Of a DNA stretch of 14,593 nucleotides, positions 1-6,984 are shown in pieces. The stretch is taken from the NCBI GenBank assembly GCA_030147325.1, contig JASLAA010000313.1:1-14593 (forward strand), given 5' to 3'. This stretch comes from Arthrobacter sp. (GTDB lineage: Bacteria > Actinomycetota > Actinomycetes > Actinomycetales > Micrococcaceae). The notes under the pieces were generated by a model. That model saw nothing but the letters and a program-made list of their open reading frames with translations, did not search any database and was not told where the DNA came from. Position numbers and translations under genes: made by a program. Within the stretch, counting starts at the first letter, position 1. Every line of letters starts with the position of its first letter.

Positions 1-1
1 G

Positions 2-454
2 ATGAGCCTCGACGGCAAAGCCAATCGCCTCGCCGCCATGGTTCGCCAGAACCTCCCGATGGCGATGCAGGGCCTCGCCGTCGTCCCGCTCTTCGCGGGC
101 TTCGACCGGGATCGGCACGTGGGGCGCCTGTTCTCCTTCGACGTGACCGGCGGACGCTACGAGGAGCATGAGCACCACTCGGTCGGTTCCGGCTCCGTCT
201 TCGCCCGCGGCGCGTTGAAGAAACTGTGGAAGCCACGCCTGGACGAGGAGACGGCGGTGCGGGTGGCAGTGGAGGCGCTCTACGATGCGGCCGACGACGA
301 CTCCGCAACGGGAGGCCCCGATACGGTGCGGTCCCTGTGGCCGGTCGTGTACGTCGTGGATGCCACCGGTGCCCGCCGCATCCCGGAACGCGACCTCGAG
401 GCCGTCTCGCACGCCATCATCGACGCCCGCTCATCCGCGGGTCGGGAGGCCTGA
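2..454 (+). CDS. prcB: Proteasome subunit beta PrcB, 3' part (gene runs off the left edge)
   Basis: This is the C-terminal portion of the catalytic beta subunit of the actinobacterial 20S proteasome, which degrades pupylated proteins in the cytosol. The frame is already open at the first base, so the methionine codon at position 2 is internal. The 150 visible residues match the second half of the usual roughly 270-residue protein. They include KANRLAAMVRQNL, the GSGSVFA stretch and the hallmark VEALYDAADDDSATGGPD. The propeptide and the N-terminal catalytic threonine lie outside the window, so activity cannot be judged here. The stop is followed after 3 nt by prcA, whose ribosome binding site (GGGAGG, 444-449) lies inside the prcB end, so the two are co-transcribed. 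Family assignment is very secure. Confidence 0.96.
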   Translation: MSLDGKANRLAAMVRQNLPMAMQGLAVVPLFAGFDRDRHVGRLFSFDVTGGRYEEHEHHSVGSGSVFARGALKKLWKPRLDEETAVRVAVEALYDAADDDSATGGPDTVRSLWPVVYVVDATGARRIPERDLEAVSHAIIDARSSAGREA

Positions 455-457
455 ACC

Positions 458-1201
458 ATGACTCAGCAGTTCTATGTCTCGCCCGAACAGCTCATGAAGG
501 ACCGCGCCGACTTCGCCCGCAAGGGTATCGGCCGGGGGCGGTCCGTCGTGGTCCTGAGTTGCCGCGACGGCATCGCGCTCGTCGCGGAGAACCCGTCACC
601 ATCCCTCCACAAGCTGGGGGAGATCTACGACCGGATCGCCTTCGCCGCCGTCGGGAAGTACAACGAGTTCGAGAGCCTGCGGCAGGCCGGCGTGCGCTAC
701 GCCGACGTCCGGGGCTACTCCTACGCCCGTGAGGACGTCACGGCGCGGGGGCTCGCGAGTGTCTATGCGCAGAGCCTCGGCGGTGTCTTCACCGCGGAGA
801 GCAAGCCCTTCGAGGTGGAACTGGTGGTCGCCGAGGTGGGCCGCTCGCAGGACGGCGACCATCTGTACCGGCTGACCTTCGATGGTTCGATCGCCGACGA
901 GAGGGGCTTCGTGGTGATGGGCGGCGCGGCCGACGCCGTCGTCGAATCCCTCGCGGGACAGTGGTCGGCAGAGGGGAGTCTCTCCGAAGCGGTGCGTGCC
1001 GCGGCGGCGGCGCTGAGCAACGACGGCGCGGCGGGGCCAGCGCCCGGCGCCGGTTCCGGCACCCCCATGCTCGACCCGTCCATGCTCGAGGTCGCCTTTT
1101 TGGAACGTGATCCGGATACCCTGCGGGGAAGCCGCCGCGCGTTCAGGCGGATCGACGGGCCTGAACTCGAAGCGATGCTGCAGCAGGATCAGGGCACCTG
1201 A
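458..1201 (+). CDS. prcA: Proteasome subunit alpha PrcA
   Basis: PrcA forms the outer heptameric rings of the 20S proteasome, gates the entrance and docks the ATPase Mpa/ARC. The 247-residue product begins with the alpha-type segment YVSPEQLMKDRADFARKGIG (residues 6-25). It continues with AENPSPSLHKLGEIYDRIAF, whose K52 lies where the pocket lysine that receives the ATPase C-terminus is expected. Other conserved stretches are GKYNEFESLR and FDGSIADERGFVVMGG. Residues 188-206 are a Gly/Ala/Pro-rich linker before the C-terminal segment with RRAFRRI. There is no catalytic threonine, as expected for an alpha subunit. The ATG at 458 has a well-placed GGGAGG. The last base of its stop is the first base of the pafA start, which suggests translational coupling. 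Confidence 0.97.
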   Translation: MTQQFYVSPEQLMKDRADFARKGIGRGRSVVVLSCRDGIALVAENPSPSLHKLGEIYDRIAFAAVGKYNEFESLRQAGVRYADVRGYSYAREDVTARGLASVYAQSLGGVFTAESKPFEVELVVAEVGRSQDGDHLYRLTFDGSIADERGFVVMGGAADAVVESLAGQWSAEGSLSEAVRAAAAALSNDGAAGPAPGAGSGTPMLDPSMLEVAFLERDPDTLRGSRRAFRRIDGPELEAMLQQDQGT

Positions 1202-2562
1202 TGGAGCGGCGCATCTTCGGGATCGAGACGGAGTTCGGCATCTCCTACTCCGGACCGAACTCCCGTCCCCTGTCACCGGAGGAAGTAGCCCGATACCTCT
1301 TCCGCAAGGTGGTGAGCTGGGGCAGGTCCTCGAACGTCTTCCTCACCAACGGGTCGCGGCTGTACCTGGATGTGGGTTCCCACCCCGAGTACGCCACCGC
1401 GGAGTGCGACGACCTCGCCCAGCTCATCGCGCACGACCGCGCGGGCGAGCTGATCCTGGAGGACCTCGTCGCGGAGGCGCAGCGCAAACTCGCCCAGGAG
1501 GGTTACGACGGCAGGATCTACCTGTTCAAGAACAACACCGACTCTGCCGGCAACTCCTACGGCAGCCACGAGAACTATCTGATCCCGCGCAAGCTCGAGT
1601 TCGCACGTCTGGCCGACATCCTCATCCCGTTCCTCGTGACGCGGCAACTCCTGGTCGGCGCGGGCAAGGTACTGAAGACCCAGACCGGCTCCCTCTACGC
1701 GTTCTCCCAGCGGGCGGACCACCTGTGGGAGGGCATCTCCTCGGCCACGACCCGTTCACGCCCCATCATCAACACGCGGGACGAACCCCACGCCGATGCC
1801 GAGCACTACCGCCGGCTGCACGTCATCGCCGGCGACTCGAACATGTCCGAGACGACGACACTCCTCAAGGTCGGTTCGGTGGACCTTCTGCTGCGGATGG
1901 TGGAGGCCGGGGAGATGATGCGTGACTTCCGCCTCGAGAACCCCATCCGCAGCATCCGGGAGATCTCCCACGACCTGACCGGCCGTCAACTCCTCAAGCT
2001 GGCCAACGGCAGGCACATGACGGCCCTGGAGATGCAGCGGGAGTACCTGACCCGGGTGAGCACCTTCGTGGAGCAGCACGGCGCGCACAACGATCACGTC
2101 CCCGGGATCCTGGACCTGTGGGAACGGGTGCTCGACGCCGTGGAGACGGGTGACACGGCGCGCATCGACACCGAGGTGGATTGGGCCATCAAGAAGAAGC
2201 TCATCGACCGCTATCTGGCGCGCTCGGGCGAGAGTCTGGACTCCGCCAGGGCCGCCCAGCTCGACCTGACGTACCACGACATCTCACGCTCACGGGGTCT
2301 GTTCTTCCTCCTGCAGGCCCGGGGCGAAGCGGCCCGTGTCGTCGACGAGACAACGGTGAAGGAAGCCGTGGACCTCCCGCCCCAGTCCACGCGCGCCCGC
2401 CTCCGGGGAGAGTTCGTCCGCCGGGCGAAGGAAGCGAACCGGGACTACACCGTGGACTGGGTGCATCTCAAGCTCAACGACCGCGCCCAGCAGACCATCC
2501 TCTGCAAGGATCCGTTCACCTCGGTGGACGAACGCGTCGAGGCACTCCTGCAGCAGCTGTGA
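1201..2562 (+). CDS. pafA: Pup--protein ligase PafA
   Basis: PafA joins the C-terminal glutamate of the small modifier Pup to lysines of target proteins, using ATP, and so marks them for the proteasome. The 453-residue product has the full family length and belongs to the glutamine-synthetase-like carboxylate-amine ligases. The N-terminal metal and nucleotide motif is GIETEFG (residues 7-13, with E9 and E11). LYLDVGSHPEYATAECD spans 54-70 and contains D57, the conserved catalytic aspartate position. KNNTDSAGNSYGSHENYL spans 110-127. The ligase differs from the paralogous depupylase Dop in lacking an insertion after the N-terminal motif. The start overlaps the prcA stop by one base (TGATG) with only a weak AGGA upstream, consistent with coupled translation. 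Pup itself is not encoded in the window. Confidence 0.97.
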   Translation: MERRIFGIETEFGISYSGPNSRPLSPEEVARYLFRKVVSWGRSSNVFLTNGSRLYLDVGSHPEYATAECDDLAQLIAHDRAGELILEDLVAEAQRKLAQEGYDGRIYLFKNNTDSAGNSYGSHENYLIPRKLEFARLADILIPFLVTRQLLVGAGKVLKTQTGSLYAFSQRADHLWEGISSATTRSRPIINTRDEPHADAEHYRRLHVIAGDSNMSETTTLLKVGSVDLLLRMVEAGEMMRDFRLENPIRSIREISHDLTGRQLLKLANGRHMTALEMQREYLTRVSTFVEQHGAHNDHVPGILDLWERVLDAVETGDTARIDTEVDWAIKKKLIDRYLARSGESLDSARAAQLDLTYHDISRSRGLFFLLQARGEAARVVDETTVKEAVDLPPQSTRARLRGEFVRRAKEANRDYTVDWVHLKLNDRAQQTILCKDPFTSVDERVEALLQQL

Positions 2563-2705
2563 GGAGCGGGGGCAGTATGACCCACCGTGCCACGTCGTGC
2601 CCGCCCCTCCGCCAGGAGAAACGTCGCACCGGCAGCCGTTAGGCTTGTCAGGGCCCTTGGTCCTTCGGGGCGACCTGGACCGATCACCAACCTGAAAGTA
2701 GTTCT

Positions 2706-3668
2706 GTGCGAAAAGTACTAGCAATCCTCCTTCCGCTGCTGCTGATGCTGACAGCCTGCGGCGGTCCGACGACGGACGACTTCACCGGCGACTCGTCGGC
2801 GAACTCAGCAGGTTCCGCCGAGGTCTTCGACACGGTGACCGTCAGTGGCGGGTCGGACGAGGAAGCACCGACCGTCGAGTTCGAGTCCCCGCTCGAGGTC
2901 ACCGGTGTCGCAGCGAAGACCGTCGCGGAGGGCGAAGGCGACGAGATCGAGGACGGGCAGGAGATCCGCTACCAGCTCGTGGCGCTGAACGCGGAGGACG
3001 GCGAGGTCCTGGGCGACACCTACAGCCAGGGCGACCCCCAGGTCCTGCCGGTGGACAGCACGCTGAAGGAGCAGGACGCCGAACTGTACGAGGTCCTGAT
3101 CGGCACGAAGGTCGGCGCACAGGTCGCCTACACCCGACCCTCCCCGGAGCCCGCGGAAGGCCAGCCGGCCATGCCCGAGCAGGTCATCGTCCTGAAGGTA
3201 ATCTCTGCCGAGCAGCCTCCGCCGGAGCCCGAGGTCCTCTCACCCGAGGATGTCCAGAAGCTCGACGACGAAGGCCAGCTCCCCACCTTCACGTTCGCCG
3301 ACGACGGCGCACCGGAGGTGTCGATCCCGGAGAACGATCCCTCGGGCGACCTCGTGGTCAAGGTGCTGAAGGAGGGTGACGGCGAAGAGGTCACGGAGTC
3401 GGACACCATCACCGCCGACTACAGCGGCTGGCGCTGGGACGACGGCGAGCAGTTCGACTCGAGCTTCGAACGAGGAGAACCGGCGGAGTTCCCGCTGACC
3501 GGCGTCATCGAAGGCTGGACCAAGGGACTCAGCGGCCAGAAGGTGGGCTCACAGGTCCTCCTGGTGATCCCCGGAGCCTGGGGCTACGGAGACCCGGCCC
3601 CCGAGGGACGCCCCTCCGGCACGCTCGTGTTCTTCGTGGAGATCACCGCCAAGGCTACGGCCGAGTAG
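2706..3668 (+). CDS. Lipoprotein with tandem FKBP-type peptidyl-prolyl isomerase domains
   Basis: A predicted exported, lipid-anchored prolyl isomerase of 320 residues. The signal peptide MRKVLAILLPLLLMLTAC ends in the lipobox LTAC, with C18 as the acylated cysteine. An acidic low-complexity linker follows (about 20-62). Residues 65-168 look like a degenerate FKBP fold that has lost the usual aromatic pocket. Residues 213-315 are a canonical FKBP domain with the equivalents of the FKBP12 pocket: Y239, F250-D251, R256, F262, V267-I268, W271, Y294 and F309/F310. So only the second domain should be active or bind FK506-like ligands. The GTG start gives the shortest complete signal peptide, with only a weak GAAAG upstream. 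The gene lies 143 nt after pafA. A TAGGCT at 2640-2645 could be a -10 element but lacks a recognisable -35. The natural substrates are unknown. Confidence 0.9.
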   Translation: MRKVLAILLPLLLMLTACGGPTTDDFTGDSSANSAGSAEVFDTVTVSGGSDEEAPTVEFESPLEVTGVAAKTVAEGEGDEIEDGQEIRYQLVALNAEDGEVLGDTYSQGDPQVLPVDSTLKEQDAELYEVLIGTKVGAQVAYTRPSPEPAEGQPAMPEQVIVLKVISAEQPPPEPEVLSPEDVQKLDDEGQLPTFTFADDGAPEVSIPENDPSGDLVVKVLKEGDGEEVTESDTITADYSGWRWDDGEQFDSSFERGEPAEFPLTGVIEGWTKGLSGQKVGSQVLLVIPGAWGYGDPAPEGRPSGTLVFFVEITAKATAE

Positions 3669-3715
3669 CACCCGCCCATCCAGCCCGTCCACCCCAACCA
3701 CCACCAGGAGTATCC

Positions 3716-4111
3716 ATGTCCTTCGGACAGCGCAGCTTCGACCGGCAGAAGCCGGAGATCGATTTCCCCGCCCACGAGGTCCCCGCCGACCTCGTCATCG
3801 AGGACCTCATCGAGGGAACCGGTGACGAGGCGACACCCGGCAAGACGGTATCGACCCACTACGTCGGTGTGGCGTTCTCCACGGGCGAGGAGTTCGACGC
3901 CTCGTGGAACCGCGGCAGCCCGCTCGATTTCAAGGTGGGCATCGGCCAGGTCATCCAGGGCTGGGATCAGGGCCTCCTCGGGATGAAGGTCGGCGGACGC
4001 CGCCGCCTCGAGATCCCGTCCCACCTCGCGTACGGCGCCAGCGGCGCAGGATCGGCGATCGGCCCGAACGAGGCGCTGATCTTCGTGGTGGACCTGCTCG
4101 GGGTCCGCTAG
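3716..4111 (+). CDS. Small cytosolic FKBP-type peptidyl-prolyl cis-trans isomerase
   Basis: A single-domain 131-residue FKBP that catalyses cis-trans isomerisation of Xaa-Pro bonds. It has no signal peptide or membrane segment, so it should be cytosolic, unlike the lipoprotein FKBP encoded 47 nt upstream. Pocket residues are all visible: Y49, F60-D61, R66, F72, V79-I80, W83, Y106 and F123. The stretch GQVIQGWDQGLLGMKVGGRR (77-96) is typical of the family. The start at ATG 3716 is fixed by AGGAG at 3706-3710. The two FKBP genes are probably co-transcribed. A hairpin at 4151-4189 closes the unit before pafBC. My recollection is that FKBP genes next to pafA also occur in Streptomyces. The functional link to pupylation is not established. 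Confidence 0.95.
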   Translation: MSFGQRSFDRQKPEIDFPAHEVPADLVIEDLIEGTGDEATPGKTVSTHYVGVAFSTGEEFDASWNRGSPLDFKVGIGQVIQGWDQGLLGMKVGGRRRLEIPSHLAYGASGAGSAIGPNEALIFVVDLLGVR

Positions 4112-4150
4112 ACCCGGTATGCCGGAAAGCGGTCGACGCTCGACGGGCGA

Positions 4151-4189
4151 GGAGGGACGCAGGTCTGCACCGGCAGCCTGCGTCCCTCC
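4151..4189 (+). terminator. Long-stem hairpin, probable terminator of the FKBP genes
   Basis: Thirteen perfect base pairs join 4151-4163 (GGAGGGACGCAGG) to 4177-4189. Inside the loop a further CTGC/GCAG pairing (4165-4168 with 4173-4176) leaves a 4-nt loop, with one bulged base. No U-run follows directly. This is common for actinobacterial terminators, so the call rests on stem strength and on position between a stop codon and a new promoter. Confidence 0.65.
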
Positions 4190-4206
4190 CGCCGCTTCGG
4201 TGACGG

Positions 4207-4212
4207 TAGGGT
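4207..4212 (+). promoter_or_regulatory. -10 element TAGGGT of a probable leaderless pafBC transcript
   Basis: TAGGGT fits the actinobacterial TANNNT -10 pattern and ends 7 nt before the GTG at 4220, which places the transcription start at or beside the start codon. No good -35 is seen, since that position falls in the 3' arm of the preceding hairpin. The alternative TTG at 4214 would lie too close to the -10 element. Confidence 0.55.
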
Positions 4213-4219
4213 TTTGACC

Positions 4220-6208
4220 GTGTCCGCCAAACGAACCGAACGCCTCCTCACCCTCGTGATCATGCTCCTGTCGAGCCGTCGCGGGTTCACCAAGGAGGAA
4301 CTGTTCGACGGGATCGACCTGTATCGCGAGGCGACCTCGGTCGCTGCGCGGGAGAAGCTCTTCGACCGTGACAAGGCCGCCCTGCGGGAGCAGGGCATCC
4401 CGCTCGAGTCGTTCAGCGAGGACACCCTCTTCGACAACGACAACACGGTGCAGCGGTACCGGATCGACGCGGAGGACTACCGGCTCGGAGGGGTGACCTT
4501 CCAGCCCGAGGAGTACGCCGTGCTCAACCTCGCGGCGGGCGTCTGGGACCAGGGCTCACTCGACGCGGCTGCATCACGCGCGCTGAGGAAGCTCAGTTCC
4601 CGCAGCACCGACGGCGCCGTCGAGCTCACCCCCCTCATCCAGCCCCGGATCACCACCGACGCACCCTACTGGGACACCGTCTGGCAGGCCCTCACCTCGC
4701 GCACCCCGGTTCGTTTCCCCTACCGTGCGGCCAGCACCGGACGCGAGGAGGTACGCACCGTCCACCCCTGGGGGATGGGAGCGCGTTTCGGCCACTGGTA
4801 CGTCGTCGGATTCGACATCACGCGGAACGCCGAACGGTTCTTCCGCCTCTCGCGCATGACGGGCGAACCCGTCCTCCTCACCGGGACCTTCGACGTCCCC
4901 GAGAGCTTCGACATGAACCGCACCCTGTCCTCCCTCTCGCGCAGCGAGCCGGACCGGGTCGCGATCGTCGCCGCTCGGCCCGGCTCCTGCCAGGTGCTCC
5001 GCGTCCGCAAGAACGCCGAGGTGCTGCAGACGGGCGAGGAGTGGGACATCCTGCGCGTGCCCTACGCCGCTTCGAGTCCCATGGCAGCAACCGTGGCGGG
5101 GCTCGGCACCAATGCCAGGGTGCAGGAGCCCCAGGAACTGGCCGACGAGGTCGTGCGATTGCTGCAGGGGGCCTACGACGCCGCGATCGCTGCCCCTCGG
5201 GACATCGAGATCACCGGCGCAAGCCGCCCCGCTCCGCGGCGGAAGTCCTCCTCGCAGGACCACCTGCTCCGCCTGCTCGATCTGGTCCCTTACCTCCTGG
5301 CCCACCCCGGGGCCGAAGTGGGGGAGACCGCCCGGCGCTTCGACGTCACCCCGAGCCAGCTCACCAAGGACCTCGACCTGCTGTTCGTCAGCGGACCGCG
5401 TCACTACCCGGACGGCCTCATGGACGTGAACATCGAGGACGGCCGGATCTACCTGACGAACGCCCATGACCTGGCCGAGCCGGTGAAGCTGAGCATGGAC
5501 GAGGCCTGTTCGCTGATCGTGGGTCTGCAGGCCCTCCGCGAGCTGCCCGGCATGAGGGACAACGAGGCCATCGTGAGTGCCCAGACGAAGCTGACGGCAG
5601 CTGCGGGCGATGCTGCACGGATCGGATCCGCCGTGGCGACCAAACTCACCGAGGACGACATCGACCCGACGCTCGAGGTGCTGCAGGCGGCCCTGCAATC
5701 CGGTGTCAGGGTCGAGGTGGACTACTTCGTGCCCACCCGCGACGAGATCACGCACCGCGTCCTGGAGCCGATCCGCATCTTCCTGCACCAGGACACCTGG
5801 TACCTCGAGGCCTGGAGCGTCGACTCGGACGGACTCCGGAACTTCCGGCTCGACCGTATCCAGAGCGCCACGCTGACCGGGGAGCCGGCGACGGCGACCG
5901 TGGACGAGGAAGCGCTGGCACGCGGCCGCAAGGCGGCGTCCCCCTACCGCTCCGCGGAGACGGACCACGCCGTCACGCTGCTGCTCGAACCCCGCGCGCG
6001 CTGGATAGCAGCGCAGTACAACGCGGACGCCGTGGAGGAACTCGGTGACGACCGCGTGCTCGCGCGCCTGAGGGTCGCCTCCGACTCGTGGATCCCGGGA
6101 CTCGTCGCGGGACTGGGCGGATCTGCCGCCGTCGTCGGGCCGGAGCCCCTGCGTGAGGCGACGGTGCGCTGGCTCGAAGCAGCCCGTTCCCACCAGTCAC
6201 TGTCCTAG
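4220..6208 (+). CDS. pafBC: PafBC, fused WYL-domain transcriptional activator of the DNA damage response
   Basis: This gene fuses the two subunits that are separate PafB and PafC proteins in mycobacteria. PafBC activates the LexA/RecA-independent (mycobacterial-type) DNA damage regulon, with WYL domains thought to sense single-stranded nucleic acid. The 662-residue product (numbered from GTG 4220) has two parallel halves. The first has a winged-helix (about 6-85, starting RTERLLTLVIML), a WYL domain with HWYVVGFD near 192-199 and FFRLSRM near 207-213, and a WCX-type domain to about 328. A charged linker (about 330-348) leads to a second winged-helix (348-410), a WYL domain with TWYLEAWS near 526-533 and FRLDRI near 542-547, and a final WCX domain. 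GTG 4220 is preferred over TTG 4214 because SAKRTERLL matches PafB N-termini and a TAGGGT element ends 7 nt upstream. A naturally fused PafBC is known from Arthrobacter. The stop codon overlaps the next promoter. Confidence 0.95.
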   Translation: MSAKRTERLLTLVIMLLSSRRGFTKEELFDGIDLYREATSVAAREKLFDRDKAALREQGIPLESFSEDTLFDNDNTVQRYRIDAEDYRLGGVTFQPEEYAVLNLAAGVWDQGSLDAAASRALRKLSSRSTDGAVELTPLIQPRITTDAPYWDTVWQALTSRTPVRFPYRAASTGREEVRTVHPWGMGARFGHWYVVGFDITRNAERFFRLSRMTGEPVLLTGTFDVPESFDMNRTLSSLSRSEPDRVAIVAARPGSCQVLRVRKNAEVLQTGEEWDILRVPYAASSPMAATVAGLGTNARVQEPQELADEVVRLLQGAYDAAIAAPRDIEITGASRPAPRRKSSSQDHLLRLLDLVPYLLAHPGAEVGETARRFDVTPSQLTKDLDLLFVSGPRHYPDGLMDVNIEDGRIYLTNAHDLAEPVKLSMDEACSLIVGLQALRELPGMRDNEAIVSAQTKLTAAAGDAARIGSAVATKLTEDDIDPTLEVLQAALQSGVRVEVDYFVPTRDEITHRVLEPIRIFLHQDTWYLEAWSVDSDGLRNFRLDRIQSATLTGEPATATVDEEALARGRKAASPYRSAETDHAVTLLLEPRARWIAAQYNADAVEELGDDRVLARLRVASDSWIPGLVAGLGGSAAVVGPEPLREATVRWLEAARSHQSLS

Positions 6209-6211
6209 ACT
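6206..6211 (+). promoter_or_regulatory. -10 element TAGACT overlapping the pafBC stop codon
   Basis: TAGACT begins with the TAG stop of pafBC and ends 6 nt before the ATG at 6218. That is the spacing of a leaderless TANNNT promoter. No Shine-Dalgarno sequence precedes the ATG, which supports leaderless initiation. The -35 region shows no consensus. Confidence 0.5.
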
Positions 6212-6217
6212 TACCCC

Positions 6218-6568
6218 ATGATGTGGTGGATGTGGATAGTTCTGTGGGTCGCTGTGGTCGCGGTGAGCGTGATCTTCCTCGGCGTCGTCGGTTTCCGCGT
6301 CTTCCGGCGGATCATGCGAACTCTGGGTGAATTCGGGGAAGCGATGGGCCGCTTCGACGTGAACGCCCGCGACGACGACGGCGCAGCCGCGCATCCTGCC
6401 GCGCTCCCGGGAATACCCGTCCCGGCCGTCTTCTCGGCACCCGAGGACGTCGGTAGGGCACGCGAACTGGCCCGGACCCGGCGCACCGACGACCGTCGCA
6501 GCCGGCGGGTACGGAAGCGCGTGGACCGTGGACAACCGCAGCTCCTGCGGGACATGCCCCACCTGTGA
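6218..6568 (+). CDS. Unrecognised small protein with one N-terminal membrane helix
   Basis: I do not recognise a family for this 116-residue protein. Residues 1-26 (MMWWMWIVLWVAVVAVSVIF onward) form a strongly hydrophobic, tryptophan-rich membrane segment. It is followed by an arginine-rich amphipathic stretch (27-46, FRVFRRIMRTLGEFGEAM). The rest is hydrophilic, with an Arg-rich tail around 80-105 and no cysteine. Under the positive-inside rule the tail should be cytoplasmic. There is no ribosome binding site, but a TAGACT -10 element sits 6 nt upstream. Its GC-ended codons and its place in the gap between pafBC and tatA support a real gene. The layout of one helix, an amphipathic segment and a polar tail is loosely like TatA/TatB, but no FG hinge is present. 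A role in Tat assembly is only a guess from its neighbours. Confidence 0.75.
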   Translation: MMWWMWIVLWVAVVAVSVIFLGVVGFRVFRRIMRTLGEFGEAMGRFDVNARDDDGAAAHPAALPGIPVPAVFSAPEDVGRARELARTRRTDDRRSRRVRKRVDRGQPQLLRDMPHL

Positions 6569-6570
6569 CC

Positions 6571-6576
6571 TAAACT
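6571..6576 (+). promoter_or_regulatory. Possible -10 element TAAACT for tatA
   Basis: TAAACT lies just after the stop of the small membrane protein gene and 29 nt before the tatA ATG, giving a short leader that contains the GAGAGGA ribosome binding site. No convincing -35 box is present, so tatA may instead rely on read-through. Confidence 0.35.
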
Positions 6577-6605
6577 GTGATCGGGATCAACGAGAGGAAT
6601 TGGGC

Positions 6606-6971
6606 ATGAGGCTCGAAGGCTGGCACATCGTCATCATCATCGTTCTTGCGATCGTTCTGTTCGGCGCACCGAAACTGCCCGGACTGGCACGCAGCGTCGG
6701 ACAGTCCCTGCGGATCTTCAAGTCCGAGGTGAAGCAGATGAAGGACGAGAACAACACCCCTGATACCGGGACGGATCCGGTGGAAGGCCGTGTGGTCAGC
6801 GATACCGCCCCCCACACCTACGCCCCCACGTACCAGACCCCGGTCCAGCCCCAGCAGGGCGGACAGGGACAGGGGACCCAGGACCCGTATCGGCAGGCCG
6901 ACGGCACTGCTGACGGAGCGGGCCAGGCGGGACCGTCCCAGCAGAGCGGCACCTCCCGCACCAACCTGTAG
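6606..6971 (+). CDS. tatA: Twin-arginine translocase pore subunit TatA
   Basis: TatA oligomerises in the cytoplasmic membrane to form the passage for folded proteins carrying twin-arginine signal peptides. The 121-residue product has the classic architecture: a short N-terminus with MRLEGWHIVIIIVLAIVLFG as the membrane helix (residues 1-20), the hinge FGAPKLP (19-25), and an amphipathic helix LARSVGQSLRIFKSEVKQM (27-45). A long disordered Pro/Gln/Gly-rich tail follows (50-121). The start ATG 6606 is set by GAGAGGA at 6592-6598, and the hydrophobic helix begins immediately. tatC follows within 13 nt, so the two are co-expressed. TatA and TatB/E are hard to separate by sequence. The short polar N-terminus and FG hinge favour TatA. 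Confidence 0.95.
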   Translation: MRLEGWHIVIIIVLAIVLFGAPKLPGLARSVGQSLRIFKSEVKQMKDENNTPDTGTDPVEGRVVSDTAPHTYAPTYQTPVQPQQGGQGQGTQDPYRQADGTADGAGQAGPSQQSGTSRTNL

Positions 6972-6984
6972 CCCGGACTCACCG

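Noticed and set aside
2577..2642. A 21-codon open frame starting ATG 2577 after pafA with a GGAG upstream.
   Set aside because: Too short to judge, no recognisable pattern (MTHRATSCPPLRQEKRRTGS), and the surrounding 143 nt look like ordinary intergenic sequence.
2640..2645. TAGGCT as a -10 element for the lipoprotein FKBP gene.
   Set aside because: No -35 can be recognised at the right distance and the leader would be about 55 nt. Kept as a remark only.
4574..6193. 539-codon open frame on the minus strand opposite pafBC.
   Set aside because: It mirrors a high-GC coding gene. The translation is low-complexity Gly/Arg/His-rich sequence with no family signature.
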